This document shows, piece after piece, positions 6,139 to 14,317 of a stretch of DNA of 17,338 bases (position 1 is its first letter; every line of letters begins with the position of its first letter). The translations under genes and the position numbers were made by a program. The stretch covers positions 1 to 17,338 of the forward strand of contig CACXHH010000102.1 of assembly GCA_902767455.1 (NCBI GenBank). Direction: 5' to 3'. The DNA comes from an uncultured Eubacteriales bacterium (GTDB lineage: Bacteria > Bacillota > Clostridia > Christensenellales > Borkfalkiaceae). A model generated the notes under the pieces. It saw nothing but the letters and a program-made list of their open reading frames with translations, did no database searches and was not told the origin of the DNA.

Positions 6139-6691
6139 AGCTTACCAACCACCTTAAAAAAGCAGTCGCGTTCCCTGCCAAAGCGTCGCCGACCGCGTTT
6201 TTGGACGAAGCCACCACGAAAACGACGTAATCTTCGGCTCCGAAATCAAAGTACGCGGAAAGCGCCGAACGCGTCGTTTCGCTTAAAATCACGCCGTATG
6301 CTTCGCCTTCCTGTAAGTAAGTATCCGAAAACCCTTCGAGTTTCAAAAAAGTGTTTTTGCAATCGGTTTTATCGGCGACGGATACGGGAACGACGACCAC
6401 GTCGCACGCGTTTACGCCCACGACCGAATATTTGGTCGAAAAAACTTCGTCCGACGGGGAACAGGATATAATCTCGACGAGCTTCACGCCCCTCGTTTCC
6501 ATAGCCTTTTGACCTTGTTCGGCGATGGAATAGTCCTTGACCGTTCCCGCAAAGAAAACGTCTATCGTTTCCGTCGGCGCGGGGGCGTTAAAAAGCCCGA
6601 ACGCAAGATACCACACGACGACGGCGACTACGACGACGGCGACGTACAAAACCCAGTCGTAATAAAATCTCGTTTTAAAACTACTCTTCAT
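6128..6691 (-). CDS. Membrane-anchored protein of unknown function
   Basis: A 187-residue protein with a basic N-terminus and one strongly hydrophobic helix (about residues 13-33), then a soluble domain of ~150 residues, probably outside the cell because positive residues precede the helix. The soluble part alternates strands and helices ('IDVFFAGTV', 'GVKLVEIISCS', 'ACDVVVVPVSV', 'GEAYGVILSE', 'DYVVFVVAS'). It is faintly like a shortened solute-binding-protein lobe, but I do not recognise a family. It overlaps both neighbours by 11 bases, and both overlaps use the same arrangement, a TATGAA sequence giving the ATG inside the last codons. It may form a complex with the two flanking membrane proteins. 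Confidence 0.8.
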   Translation of the reverse strand: MKSSFKTRFYYDWVLYVAVVVVAVVVWYLAFGLFNAPAPTETIDVFFAGTVKDYSIAEQGQKAMETRGVKLVEIISCSPSDEVFSTKYSVVGVNACDVVVVPVSVADKTDCKNTFLKLEGFSDTYLQEGEAYGVILSETTRSALSAYFDFGAEDYVVFVVASSKNAVGDALAGNATAFLRWLVSYEG

Positions 6692-7157
6692 AAGCCGCCT
6701 CCGCGTTCACCACGACGTTGGCGCGCGTTTTGAAAACGTAGCTTTCGCCTACTGACAAATAATTACCGTATTCGGGCAAAAGATCGAGTTCGCGCTCACC
6801 GGTTTTTCCGAGTATCTTAACTTTGAAAAGCGTTACGCCGTCTTTGGTGATAGGCTCGACACATAAAACCTTTCCCATCTCCGTATAGCAAAGCGACGAA
6901 CGCATCTTCGCAAGCAGTTTGATGATCTTACCCGTATCGCGGAAAGGGTTGGTAAAATACCACACGGCGTACCAGCCGTACGCGACGGATAAAACCATAT
7001 CCGCCGCCATATACGGTGTATAATCGCCGTTTTTCGACAGCAAAAGAAGGGTGACGGAAAGAGCGAGCCATACCGCCGAGCATACCGAAAAAACGGTAAC
7101 GCCGCATTTAAATATAGATTTATATCTTTTTTCAAGCTCTTCCGTCAAAACCGTCAT
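6681..7157 (-). CDS. Small two-helix membrane protein of unknown function
   Basis: A 158-residue protein with two hydrophobic helices (about 17-41 and 50-68) forming a hairpin, then a C-terminal soluble domain of ~85 residues that looks beta-rich ('VTLFKVKILGKTGERELDLL', 'GESYVFKTRANVVVNAE'). Both ends are probably cytoplasmic. I recognise no family. The start overlaps the stop of the SGNH gene as ATGA and the end overlaps the next gene by 11 bases, so it is very likely expressed with the operon. The third residue-level feature of note is the charged linker after helix 2 ('FRDTGKIIKLLAKMR'), which could lie on the membrane surface. Confidence 0.78.
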   Translation of the reverse strand: MTVLTEELEKRYKSIFKCGVTVFSVCSAVWLALSVTLLLLSKNGDYTPYMAADMVLSVAYGWYAVWYFTNPFRDTGKIIKLLAKMRSSLCYTEMGKVLCVEPITKDGVTLFKVKILGKTGERELDLLPEYGNYLSVGESYVFKTRANVVVNAEAAYEE

Positions 7158-7753
7158 TTATCAAGTTCTTCCTTTATTTTGCGATAGAGAATATCGTAGC
7201 CGCGTCTTCCGAAGTGAAGCTCGTCGGGAAGGTAATTTTCAAGGAGATACTTTCCGTCTTTTTTGCAGATATCTTCCGTTTCGATATACGAAAGATAATC
7301 GCGTTCTTTCGCCGCCTGTTTTTGCCAGGCGTTGAGCTCGCGAACGAACGGCGCGTACTCGTTTCTTGCCGGGCTCGTCTTGGTGGCGATAGTGATTATC
7401 CTGACGTTTTTATCGTCCGCAAGGAATTTCTCCCACGTGGCGGTAAAAAGCGCCATGGTTTCTTCCACGGTGTAAGAGCATACCGGCTCGTTATCGCCGT
7501 AATACCAGACGACGACTTTCGGTTTGAAGGGCTTTGCGATATTATCGTAATGGAATAAAGCTTCGTCAGACGTCGAACCGCCGAAACCTGCGTTTATCGC
7601 CTTATACGCCGAGAATTCTTCTTCGAGCGTCTTCCAGATACCGAAGGTACTGCTGCCGTAAAAGAGAACGTTGCACTCCTTCGTCTGTTTAGCTTTTATG
7701 GCGTTTAGTTCGTCGCCGTAGCGATACATATCTATCTTGTGGTCTATTATCAT
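7154..7753 (-). CDS. Cytoplasmic SGNH/GDSL-type hydrolase
   Basis: A 199-residue protein with all four SGNH blocks: 'FYGSSTF' (31-37, likely nucleophile Ser35), 'GFGGS' (56-60, oxyanion glycine), 'YYGDNE' (85-89, Asn88) and 'DELHFGRRGY' (Asp177, His180). There is no signal peptide, so it acts in the cytoplasm. The likely reaction is removal of acetyl esters from imported oligosaccharides before GH130 attack, by analogy with acetyl-mannan esterases in clostridial mannan loci. It lies directly after a secreted enzyme of the same superfamily and overlaps it as ATGA, but the two share only the catalytic blocks. Substrate is an inference; SGNH enzymes also include lipases and phospholipases. Confidence 0.88.
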   Translation of the reverse strand: MIIDHKIDMYRYGDELNAIKAKQTKECNVLFYGSSTFGIWKTLEEEFSAYKAINAGFGGSTSDEALFHYDNIAKPFKPKVVVWYYGDNEPVCSYTVEETMALFTATWEKFLADDKNVRIITIATKTSPARNEYAPFVRELNAWQKQAAKERDYLSYIETEDICKKDGKYLLENYLPDELHFGRRGYDILYRKIKEELDK

Positions 7754-9066
7754 TTGTAAAGCTCCGTTTCCTTTTGAATAAACGCGTTCTTGACGGCGTT
7801 GCCCCAGATAACGTAACCGCTCATGCTCATGTGCAGTCCGTCCGTCAAAAAGTAAGCGCCGTTGGTTTTTCCGCTCTCCTTGATAAGCCCCGCGCCCGCG
7901 TCGATAAGCGTCATATAGTTTTTATCTGCGGAATACTTCGTGACCATGTCGTTGGCTATTTCTATCTCGTCGTAGTAGGACGTGAAGCCGGGAACGTAGT
8001 TTATCATTATGAAGTAGATATGCGCTTTCGGAAGGCGCGAGTGTACGGCGTCAAACAAGGCTTTCAGGGCGTTACCCGTCTGCTCGCCCGTTTTGCCCGC
8101 GTTTATGATGTTGTTGATGCCGACGTAAAAGATGACCGCGCGCGGATTAAAGGGATATACGAGCCTTTCGCAGAGCTTTTCCGTCCACTGCTCGACTACC
8201 GTTCCGCCTATGCCGACGTTAGCCGTCGTTACGGGCTTCATATCTTCGACGGAAGTCTTCCAGTTTTCCATAGACGAAGAGCCGCCCATAATAACCGAAT
8301 ACGGGGGTATATCCACCGTTTCTTCGTATTTTGCCGCTTTCGTTTCGTAATTTGAATCGACCGTAAGGCTGGCGGACATATCGCTGACGCGAACTTCTTC
8401 GGTCTTCTCGCCGTTTCCGTCGTCGTAAGTCACCGTTATCTTGTTGGAAGAAAATACCGCCGACTTTATACTCGTTTTGGAGTCCACGGTGTAAGAAAGA
8501 AGCTCTTTTACGTTATCTTTATTTTCGTTGAGAAGCCTTAATCCCGCCGTGGTAAGCCTTACGTTCCCGCCGTCGATCGGCGAAGAAAGCACGCTCTTTA
8601 ATTTAAGCGGTGCGCTCTCGTCCTTCTGCTCGACGAACGAAAGCTTGGGCTCGACGTACTCGTCTTTATTCTGAGCGTCGTCCCTTTCCCACCTGGCGTA
8701 TAAAGTTATTCCGCCGCTTAAAGGCGTGTCAAAATCAAATGGCTCGCCGTCGGGAGTAGCGCTCCAACCTGCGAATTTATAGCCTGCGCGAGCAGGCTCG
8801 CCGCTCGGCGGAGTTATCTTTTCGCCCGCCGTAACTTTAAGCCGCGCGAAAAGCACGCTGTCGGCGGTGGCGTCGAAAGAAGTGGAAACGTTTACCTTTT
8901 CGCCCGACGAATTAGTCATAAATCTCGCGTAATTATCGAGCGGACGATAGACGTAAGAGCTTTCGGCGGTTTCGTTTTCCGAAGCGCCGTTGTCGCTTGA
9001 GTTTTCGCACGCCGCCAAAGACGCCATAAGCGTTAAAGACAAAATCATTGCCGCAAATTTTTTCAT
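7750..9066 (-). CDS. SGNH-hydrolase lipoprotein with InlB B-type repeat
   Basis: The start carries a lipoprotein signal with 'SLAAC' and lipidated Cys20, so the protein sits on the outer face of the membrane. Residues 81-126 form one Listeria-Bacteroides (InlB B, Flg_new type) repeat ('GYKFAGWSATPDGEPFDFDT', ending 'ITLYARW'). Residues ~140-250 are a beta-rich spacer without recognised family. The C-terminal ~185 residues are an SGNH esterase: 'GGSSS' (261-265), 'GIGG' (285-288), 'YVGINN' (314-319), and 'DGLHMSMSGY' with Asp409 and His412. Deacetylation of a polysaccharide or oligosaccharide at the cell surface is the likely role. The start overlaps the GH130 stop as ATGA. Both an outer and an inner esterase in one operon suggest an O-acetylated substrate. 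Confidence 0.9.
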   Translation of the reverse strand: MKKFAAMILSLTLMASLAACENSSDNGASENETAESSYVYRPLDNYARFMTNSSGEKVNVSTSFDATADSVLFARLKVTAGEKITPPSGEPARAGYKFAGWSATPDGEPFDFDTPLSGGITLYARWERDDAQNKDEYVEPKLSFVEQKDESAPLKLKSVLSSPIDGGNVRLTTAGLRLLNENKDNVKELLSYTVDSKTSIKSAVFSSNKITVTYDDGNGEKTEEVRVSDMSASLTVDSNYETKAAKYEETVDIPPYSVIMGGSSSMENWKTSVEDMKPVTTANVGIGGTVVEQWTEKLCERLVYPFNPRAVIFYVGINNIINAGKTGEQTGNALKALFDAVHSRLPKAHIYFIMINYVPGFTSYYDEIEIANDMVTKYSADKNYMTLIDAGAGLIKESGKTNGAYFLTDGLHMSMSGYVIWGNAVKNAFIQKETELYK

Positions 9067-10079
9067 AACCTGCCCTCCTCGTAGATCTTATCGCATAAGA
9101 CAGCGAAGTCAGCCGTGGCAACGCAGACGTATTTGTCCGCCGCCCCGTAGTAAACGTATAAAACGCCGTCCTTGACGCAGTTTCCCGTCGGGAACACGCA
9201 ACCGTTATAGTAGCCCGCCGTTTCAAATTCAAACTCCGGCTCCATAATGAAGTCCTTTGTGCGGGCGATTATCTTTTCGGGGTCATTCTCGTCTAATATC
9301 ACCGCGCCTACTCTGTAAGCGCCGTCCTTTTTCGCCACTCCGTGATAGAGCATAAAGTAGCCGTACTTACATTTGAGCGGCGGCGTGGAACCACCTATCT
9401 TGGCGTCTTCCCACCACGTTTCGCCCTTCATAAGAAGGCGCGGCTTGCCCCATTCGAGCATATCGTCCGAGTAAGCTATCCATATCGCGGGGTTTTCGTT
9501 CTCGTAGCCTTTTCCGCACCACTCCATCGGGCGGGAGAGCCTGACGAACTTTCCGCCGACCGTATCGGGGAAAAGGTACACGTCGCGGTCGTCGTAACGG
9601 CTGTCGGTTATCCTGCCGAGCTTTTTCCAGTTGACGAGATCGCGGCTGACGGCAAGATAGGTGATACTGTTGTTGTAAACGAGAAATTTCGGGCCGTATT
9701 CGGGCTTGAAACCAAAGACTTTTTTGTCTTTCTTCCAGTATTGACCGGGGGCGAAAGTTCTCGAAGCGTACGTCAGATAATAGTACCCGCCGAGCTTTAT
9801 AAGTCTTGGATCTTCCACGCACCCGCCGTCCGCGCCGTTAAAATCGGGAGATAACACGGGTTTATTTGATACGCGCGTGAAATCGAAGCCGTTTTTGCTT
9901 TCGGCAAGCCCGAGATAGATATAGTGTTCGGCGTCGTTGCCTGCGGCGCGGTAGAGCATTTTAAACGTCTTTTCGTCTTCGTCGTAGACGGTCGCGGGAT
10001 TTAAAACGCACAGGCTTTCCCAACCGTCGCCGATAGGTTTTAAAATCGGGTTGTTCTTATATTTTTCAAGTCTGATCAT
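9063..10079 (-). CDS. GH130 beta-mannoside phosphorylase-type enzyme
   Basis: A 338-residue five-bladed propeller enzyme of family GH130, without signal peptide. Landmarks in order are 'NNPILKP' (9-15), 'NPATV' (27-31), 'EDPRL' with Asp90 as the assumed general acid (89-93), 'YDDRDVYLFP' (162-171), 'KIGGSTPP' (227-234), 'YHGV' (245-248) and 'FPTGN' (296-300). Known members use inorganic phosphate to split beta-1,4-mannosyl-glucose, mannobiose and longer manno-oligosaccharides or mannosyl-GlcNAc, releasing alpha-mannose 1-phosphate. Some relatives are hydrolases. Which acceptor is used here cannot be told from sequence alone. It overlaps both neighbours as ATGA. With ManA in the same operon a beta-mannoside is the likely substrate, but the step from mannose 1-phosphate to 6-phosphate needs a phosphomannomutase not seen here. 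Confidence 0.9.
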   Translation of the reverse strand: MIRLEKYKNNPILKPIGDGWESLCVLNPATVYDEDEKTFKMLYRAAGNDAEHYIYLGLAESKNGFDFTRVSNKPVLSPDFNGADGGCVEDPRLIKLGGYYYLTYASRTFAPGQYWKKDKKVFGFKPEYGPKFLVYNNSITYLAVSRDLVNWKKLGRITDSRYDDRDVYLFPDTVGGKFVRLSRPMEWCGKGYENENPAIWIAYSDDMLEWGKPRLLMKGETWWEDAKIGGSTPPLKCKYGYFMLYHGVAKKDGAYRVGAVILDENDPEKIIARTKDFIMEPEFEFETAGYYNGCVFPTGNCVKDGVLYVYYGAADKYVCVATADFAVLCDKIYEEGRL

Positions 10080-12760
10080 ATCTGCTCACCGCCTTCAACG
10101 TATTGTTCGCGTTCGAACCGGGTAGTGCCGCCCTGACGGTCGTCGATAGTACCGTCGAGAGTAATTTTATCGACGTAAATACAGCTCAACTCACCGTCGG
10201 AGCTATTGACCATACCGAAGGTTATTTTGGTGATATATCTGACTTTGCTGCGCGATAACGCAACGCTCCCCGAGCCTTCTATCTTCTCGAAGTTGTCGAA
10301 ACCTATCGTATAGACCGTCCATTCTTCGGAAACTTGGGTGAGCGTGGCGCGGTATTTGTAAGCGGCGCCCGCAAAGACCATGTAGACGTTTATATACACG
10401 GTCGCCTTTCCGTCGCCCTTGATAAGCACCTTTATCGAGTTAGCCGAAACGCTTTCGTCGATAACGGTGTTTATTCCGTAAGCTACCGAGTCGCTGTTGC
10501 CACGGTAATTCATCTTAGCGCTGTTGCCGCTTCCCGTCGCGGTCGTCGTCGAAAGAGCTACCGATTCGTATTCGTAGCCCTTTTCGCCCTTGACGGCGAA
10601 AGTTTCTTCGGTATCTTCGTCGAAATCGGCGACTACGCATATCTTATCGTTTTCCGCCGACGGAACGAGCTTTTTCATAAGCTCGCGCTCGGAAGACTCT
10701 TCAGCTACGGTAAACCCGATATTGTCGACGTACACGAAGTTGGAAGAAACGTATACGGGGTAAGGCAATAACTGTTCGCCGTATTTGGCGTAATAGTAAT
10801 ACTGGAACCCGAGCCTTATTGCGACCACGTTTTCGGAAGTCAGCGGAGTCACGTCGCCGTAGAAGCCTTCGGAAAGCGTGAAGTCGTCAAAGGAGATAGT
10901 ATATTCCGTCCAGTATTTATCGACCGAATTTATTACGGCGTGATATTCTTCGCCCGTGTTGACGTATAACGCCACTATCATCTGAGCGGAAACGTCGCTT
11001 AAATAATTGAACGCCGCGTTGTCGCTCTTTACGGACCTATCCATCGCCCAGAAGGAAACGGCGTTATAATATTTTTTAGGACTGTCAAAAGCCGTTCCGT
11101 ACATAGCCTGCCCCATATCGGCTTTGTAGCCGAGTTTTCCGCAAGCGTTGCCGGAGCCGAACGCAAGGTCTTTTTCAATCGAGATCGCTTCGTCTTTGTT
11201 GGTGTCGGAAAGCATCCATTTGTAGTAGGCTTCGACGTTGTTGGTATAACCGTTAAAGTCGTCTATAACGCCGTTATCGCCTATTTCGGAGCGATACAGA
11301 CCTTCGACTTCTTCAGCCATGTACGCAACTTTAATATCCGAAACGGTAATGCTTCCCGTGGCATACGCGCCCTCTAAGCCGAGCTGTAACTGCTTGACGT
11401 AATAGAACTGTCTCGAGCCGTCGCCCTGATATTCGGAAAGCGTGAATGCCATATACGGAACTACGAGTTTTCCGCTTTCGGGAAGCGTGGACAGCTTTTG
11501 GCGGTACACCCATCTGTCGCCGTCTTCTTCGATTATCCTGACGAGTACGGTAACGGAATTAAGCGCGCCCGTGTACCCGATATTCATAAGGAAGCAATCG
11601 CCGTTGACGAGCAGTTTTTCGATAGGGAATTTAACGAAGCCATAGCCGTTGATGCCCGTTGCGTTCTGCTCGTTCGCCGTTTTGGAGAACGAATACGTGA
11701 CCGCCTTCCCGTCGTCGGAATATTCCGTTCCGAAGTTGTAGTTATCGAGAATAACTCTGTCTTTACTTACGTCGTTAAAGTTGAACTCGTCGATAAACAG
11801 GTATCTGTAATTATCGTATTTAACGGCTTTAAGGTCGCTTATCATCGCCACGCCGTCGCCGAAAGACTTCTCGAAAACGAGTTCGACGTACTTTATATAG
11901 TTATAGTCGAACACCTGATTTGCAATAGTCGTGCCGCCCTTCGTTCTCAACTCGAAATCTTCAAACTTGATGATGACCGTCTGCTTGGCGTTGTTCGCGA
12001 GTTTTATCCGCGCGTGCCAATACTCGTTATCTTCGTCGACCACGCGAAGGAAAATATCCGAGTCGTTGCCGCTGTAATAGAAATTGAAGTAGAACGCGTC
12101 CACGCCGTACATTTCCGTTTCCTGCGAGTGAGTAACGACTATCCACCCGTCGGAAGAGGGAATTCCGCGTTTGACGTCCTCTTCGACGAAGCCCACGACG
12201 AGCGAGTTCTTGCCGTTGCCGAAAAAGTCGCCGTTCTCAACGGAAACGGTGGCGTTGGAGCCCTGTTCGTGAACGCTCCACTCGTCGGCGTAATTGACGT
12301 CGAACTCTATTTCCCTTTCGTCGGCTTTATAGTAGAAGTTTCCGACGGCGCTCGTCTTTCTGCTTTGAGAATTGACGGCGGTCACGCGCCAGAAATAATA
12401 GGCGTTCTTTTCTTTGATAGCCGAAGTGAGAGTAAATTCCGTCGAGATGATGCCCGTCTTTTTAACGTAAACGGCAGAATCCGTCGCAAAGCTCTCGGAA
12501 GAACACAGTTCGAGCTCGTAGGTCGCCGCGTTTTGCGAAGCCGTCCAGGAAAACGAGGGAAGATACATCTCTTCCGCGCCCGATACGGGGGCTACGAGCG
12601 AAAAATCGCCGAGCTCGCCCGTTACGGCGTTCAAGGTTATTTCCGTCTTTTTGTAGGAGTCGGAAGACTTGTCGCCGCCCTGTTCGGGCAAATTATCGCA
12701 ACCGACCGCAAACAGCGCAAAGGATAAGATAAACAACGAGAATATCAATATCTTTTTCAT
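10076..12760 (-). CDS. Large lipoprotein with FnIII-like and CBM-like modules
   Basis: An 894-residue surface lipoprotein, lipidated at Cys21 ('FAVGC'). Residues ~53-145 look like one fibronectin III-like domain ('SFSWTASQNAATYELEL', 'YYFWRVTAVN'). Four beta-sandwich modules of about 160-190 residues follow, near 151-315, 320-481, 497-684 and 706-870. Each runs from an acidic start ('DDFNGY', 'ADFDED') through a central strand pair ('FLRVVDEDNEYWHARIKL', 'ALYVNTGEEYHAVI') to a W/Y..YTI-F.-F motif ('WTEYTISFDDF', 'WTVYTIGFDNF') and a closing 'VDNI' or 'VDKI' strand. This layout resembles CBM11/CIA30-type carbohydrate-binding modules. There is no catalytic domain, so it is probably a glycan-capturing protein working with the GH-A enzyme and the binding protein. 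AAGGAG precedes the ATG. Ligand unknown; module family assigned by eye. Confidence 0.85.
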   Translation of the reverse strand: MKKILIFSLFILSFALFAVGCDNLPEQGGDKSSDSYKKTEITLNAVTGELGDFSLVAPVSGAEEMYLPSFSWTASQNAATYELELCSSESFATDSAVYVKKTGIISTEFTLTSAIKEKNAYYFWRVTAVNSQSRKTSAVGNFYYKADEREIEFDVNYADEWSVHEQGSNATVSVENGDFFGNGKNSLVVGFVEEDVKRGIPSSDGWIVVTHSQETEMYGVDAFYFNFYYSGNDSDIFLRVVDEDNEYWHARIKLANNAKQTVIIKFEDFELRTKGGTTIANQVFDYNYIKYVELVFEKSFGDGVAMISDLKAVKYDNYRYLFIDEFNFNDVSKDRVILDNYNFGTEYSDDGKAVTYSFSKTANEQNATGINGYGFVKFPIEKLLVNGDCFLMNIGYTGALNSVTVLVRIIEEDGDRWVYRQKLSTLPESGKLVVPYMAFTLSEYQGDGSRQFYYVKQLQLGLEGAYATGSITVSDIKVAYMAEEVEGLYRSEIGDNGVIDDFNGYTNNVEAYYKWMLSDTNKDEAISIEKDLAFGSGNACGKLGYKADMGQAMYGTAFDSPKKYYNAVSFWAMDRSVKSDNAAFNYLSDVSAQMIVALYVNTGEEYHAVINSVDKYWTEYTISFDDFTLSEGFYGDVTPLTSENVVAIRLGFQYYYYAKYGEQLLPYPVYVSSNFVYVDNIGFTVAEESSERELMKKLVPSAENDKICVVADFDEDTEETFAVKGEKGYEYESVALSTTTATGSGNSAKMNYRGNSDSVAYGINTVIDESVSANSIKVLIKGDGKATVYINVYMVFAGAAYKYRATLTQVSEEWTVYTIGFDNFEKIEGSGSVALSRSKVRYITKITFGMVNSSDGELSCIYVDKITLDGTIDDRQGGTTRFEREQYVEGGEQI

Positions 12761-12770
12761 AACGGTCTCC

Positions 12771-14315
12771 TTACAGCAATTTCGTGGAAACGACGGCTAC
12801 GCTCCCCGCGGGGATCTCGAGAGTCACTTCGTCGTTGACGCTTCCGCGAGCTACGGCGTTTGGCGTGACGTAGCCGTTTTTATCAAGCCTTAAATTGCTT
12901 TCGTTGAAAATATAAACGTAGATATTTCCGTCCGTGGAAAGCTTTTCTTCGATCCTGAAAGTCTTTTTAACGCTCTTTATGCCGCGGTTGACGGCAATGA
13001 AACCGCCGCTCTTTCTGTCGGCGGAAACGGCGGCTACAGTCCTGAAATCGTCGCCGCTTTCAACGCTCGGTTTATATATATCGCTGCCCGGGCGGAGAAG
13101 GTTGGTGATAAGCGTAGACGAGTGAAACCACGGGCGTATCTCCTGTTTGAGCGGAGAAGCGCTCGAAAGCGTGGAGAACATACCCCATTCCTTTGCCGTG
13201 GCGCCCGTTTCGGTGTACATAAAGTGCATGGCGTCGTCAAGGTCCCAGTAGCATATCCCGTTCACGCCCGCAAGAAGGCTCTGAACGGTGAAGTCCGCCA
13301 TACGGATCCCGTAAGAGTAGTTGGCGATATAGCTGTTACAGTCGGTAATGACGTTCTTGCCGTCCAAAAGTCCCGATTCCCAGATGATGACTCTGTGTTC
13401 GTCGCCTATCTTTTTATCGAACTCGCGTAAAGCTTCGATATTCGTCGTAAGGCTATCGCGGAAGGTGCCTTTATCTATCGGGAAGTTACTGACGTACAGG
13501 TGTATGCCGTAGTTGGAAACGACGTCGGTCATCTCTTTGGCTATTCCCATAAGATACTGATCGAAGCCCGCGCCGCTTGCAGTTACGTCGCCGCCGACGA
13601 TATCTATACCGTCAAGCCCGCGTTTTAAAAATTCCGCCTTGACGTTCTTAACGCCTTGGCTCCACTTCTCGTAAGTGTTGTACGCGTTTTTGGAAGCGCC
13701 TATGTTGCCGACGTAGTTGGGTTCGTTGGTGTTTACGAACCACTTGATGCAGTCGTACCCTTCGGTTTTGACGAGAAATTCCATAAGGTCGGCGGTCATC
13801 TTCGCCCAACGCGGATCGGTGGTCGAGTTAGGTATCATCTTCCAGACGTCGACTTCGGGATCGGGGCTTCCGATAACATTCCACACGCCGAACGCGACTT
13901 TTATACCGCGGTCCTGACAGTAGTCGAGAATATCGAGCGTGTTTTTCATGTACTTGTTCTTGAAGTTGTACTTCCACTCGTCGTCACTCAGATCGTCGGT
14001 ATTTTTCGAGTCGTAATCGTAGACCAGCCAGTCAAGGTTGGTCATACAGCGAACGAGCGACGGATTGAGCCTGTCGACTGCGTTCATCGTCTTTTCCCAC
14101 GCGCCTACGGCAAGCTTATTGGTGTCTTCGTAAACGCCCCAGTCCACGCCTACGCCGTCGAAAGAACGGCTGGCTATCCCGTCGGCGGCAAAAACGACGA
14201 CGCTATCGTCGGTATGTGTTTTTGAAGCGCCGTCCGACGCGTTTTCCGCCGTACAGCCGCCGAGAGCGCATACGGAGATAATAAAGGCGCAAGTCAAAAT
14301 CATAAATCTTTTCAT
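12771..14315 (-). CDS. Clan GH-A glycoside hydrolase lipoprotein
   Basis: A 514-residue lipoprotein (signal ending 'ALGGC', Cys21). After a linker, 'RSFDGVGVDWG' (50-60) recalls the entry of GH30/GH39-like barrels. 'WFVNTNEPNYVG' (192-203) gives the acid/base Glu198 after an Asn, and 'VIIWESG' (309-315) gives the nucleophile Glu313, the spacing and motif type of retaining clan GH-A enzymes. 'GICYWDLDDAMHF' (353-365) fits the last barrel strand. The final ~85 residues are a beta-domain ending 'EIPAGSVAVVSTKLL', also as in GH30/GH39-type proteins. I cannot name the family with confidence; endo- or exo-mannanase is suggested by the neighbours only. It starts two bases after the solute-binding gene stop and has no strong ribosome binding site, so coupling is likely. 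Confidence 0.85.
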   Translation of the reverse strand: MKRFMILTCAFIISVCALGGCTAENASDGASKTHTDDSVVVFAADGIASRSFDGVGVDWGVYEDTNKLAVGAWEKTMNAVDRLNPSLVRCMTNLDWLVYDYDSKNTDDLSDDEWKYNFKNKYMKNTLDILDYCQDRGIKVAFGVWNVIGSPDPEVDVWKMIPNSTTDPRWAKMTADLMEFLVKTEGYDCIKWFVNTNEPNYVGNIGASKNAYNTYEKWSQGVKNVKAEFLKRGLDGIDIVGGDVTASGAGFDQYLMGIAKEMTDVVSNYGIHLYVSNFPIDKGTFRDSLTTNIEALREFDKKIGDEHRVIIWESGLLDGKNVITDCNSYIANYSYGIRMADFTVQSLLAGVNGICYWDLDDAMHFMYTETGATAKEWGMFSTLSSASPLKQEIRPWFHSSTLITNLLRPGSDIYKPSVESGDDFRTVAAVSADRKSGGFIAVNRGIKSVKKTFRIEEKLSTDGNIYVYIFNESNLRLDKNGYVTPNAVARGSVNDEVTLEIPAGSVAVVSTKLL

Positions 14316-14317
14316 AA

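Noticed and set aside
11498..12727. 409-codon plus-strand open frame
   Set aside because: It lies wholly inside the 894-residue lipoprotein gene, has no family-like sequence and reflects the NCG-rich codon use of the real gene, which removes stops from the opposite strand.
13656..14225. 189-codon plus-strand open frame
   Set aside because: Antisense shadow of the clan GH-A lipoprotein; no signal, motif or ribosome binding site of its own.
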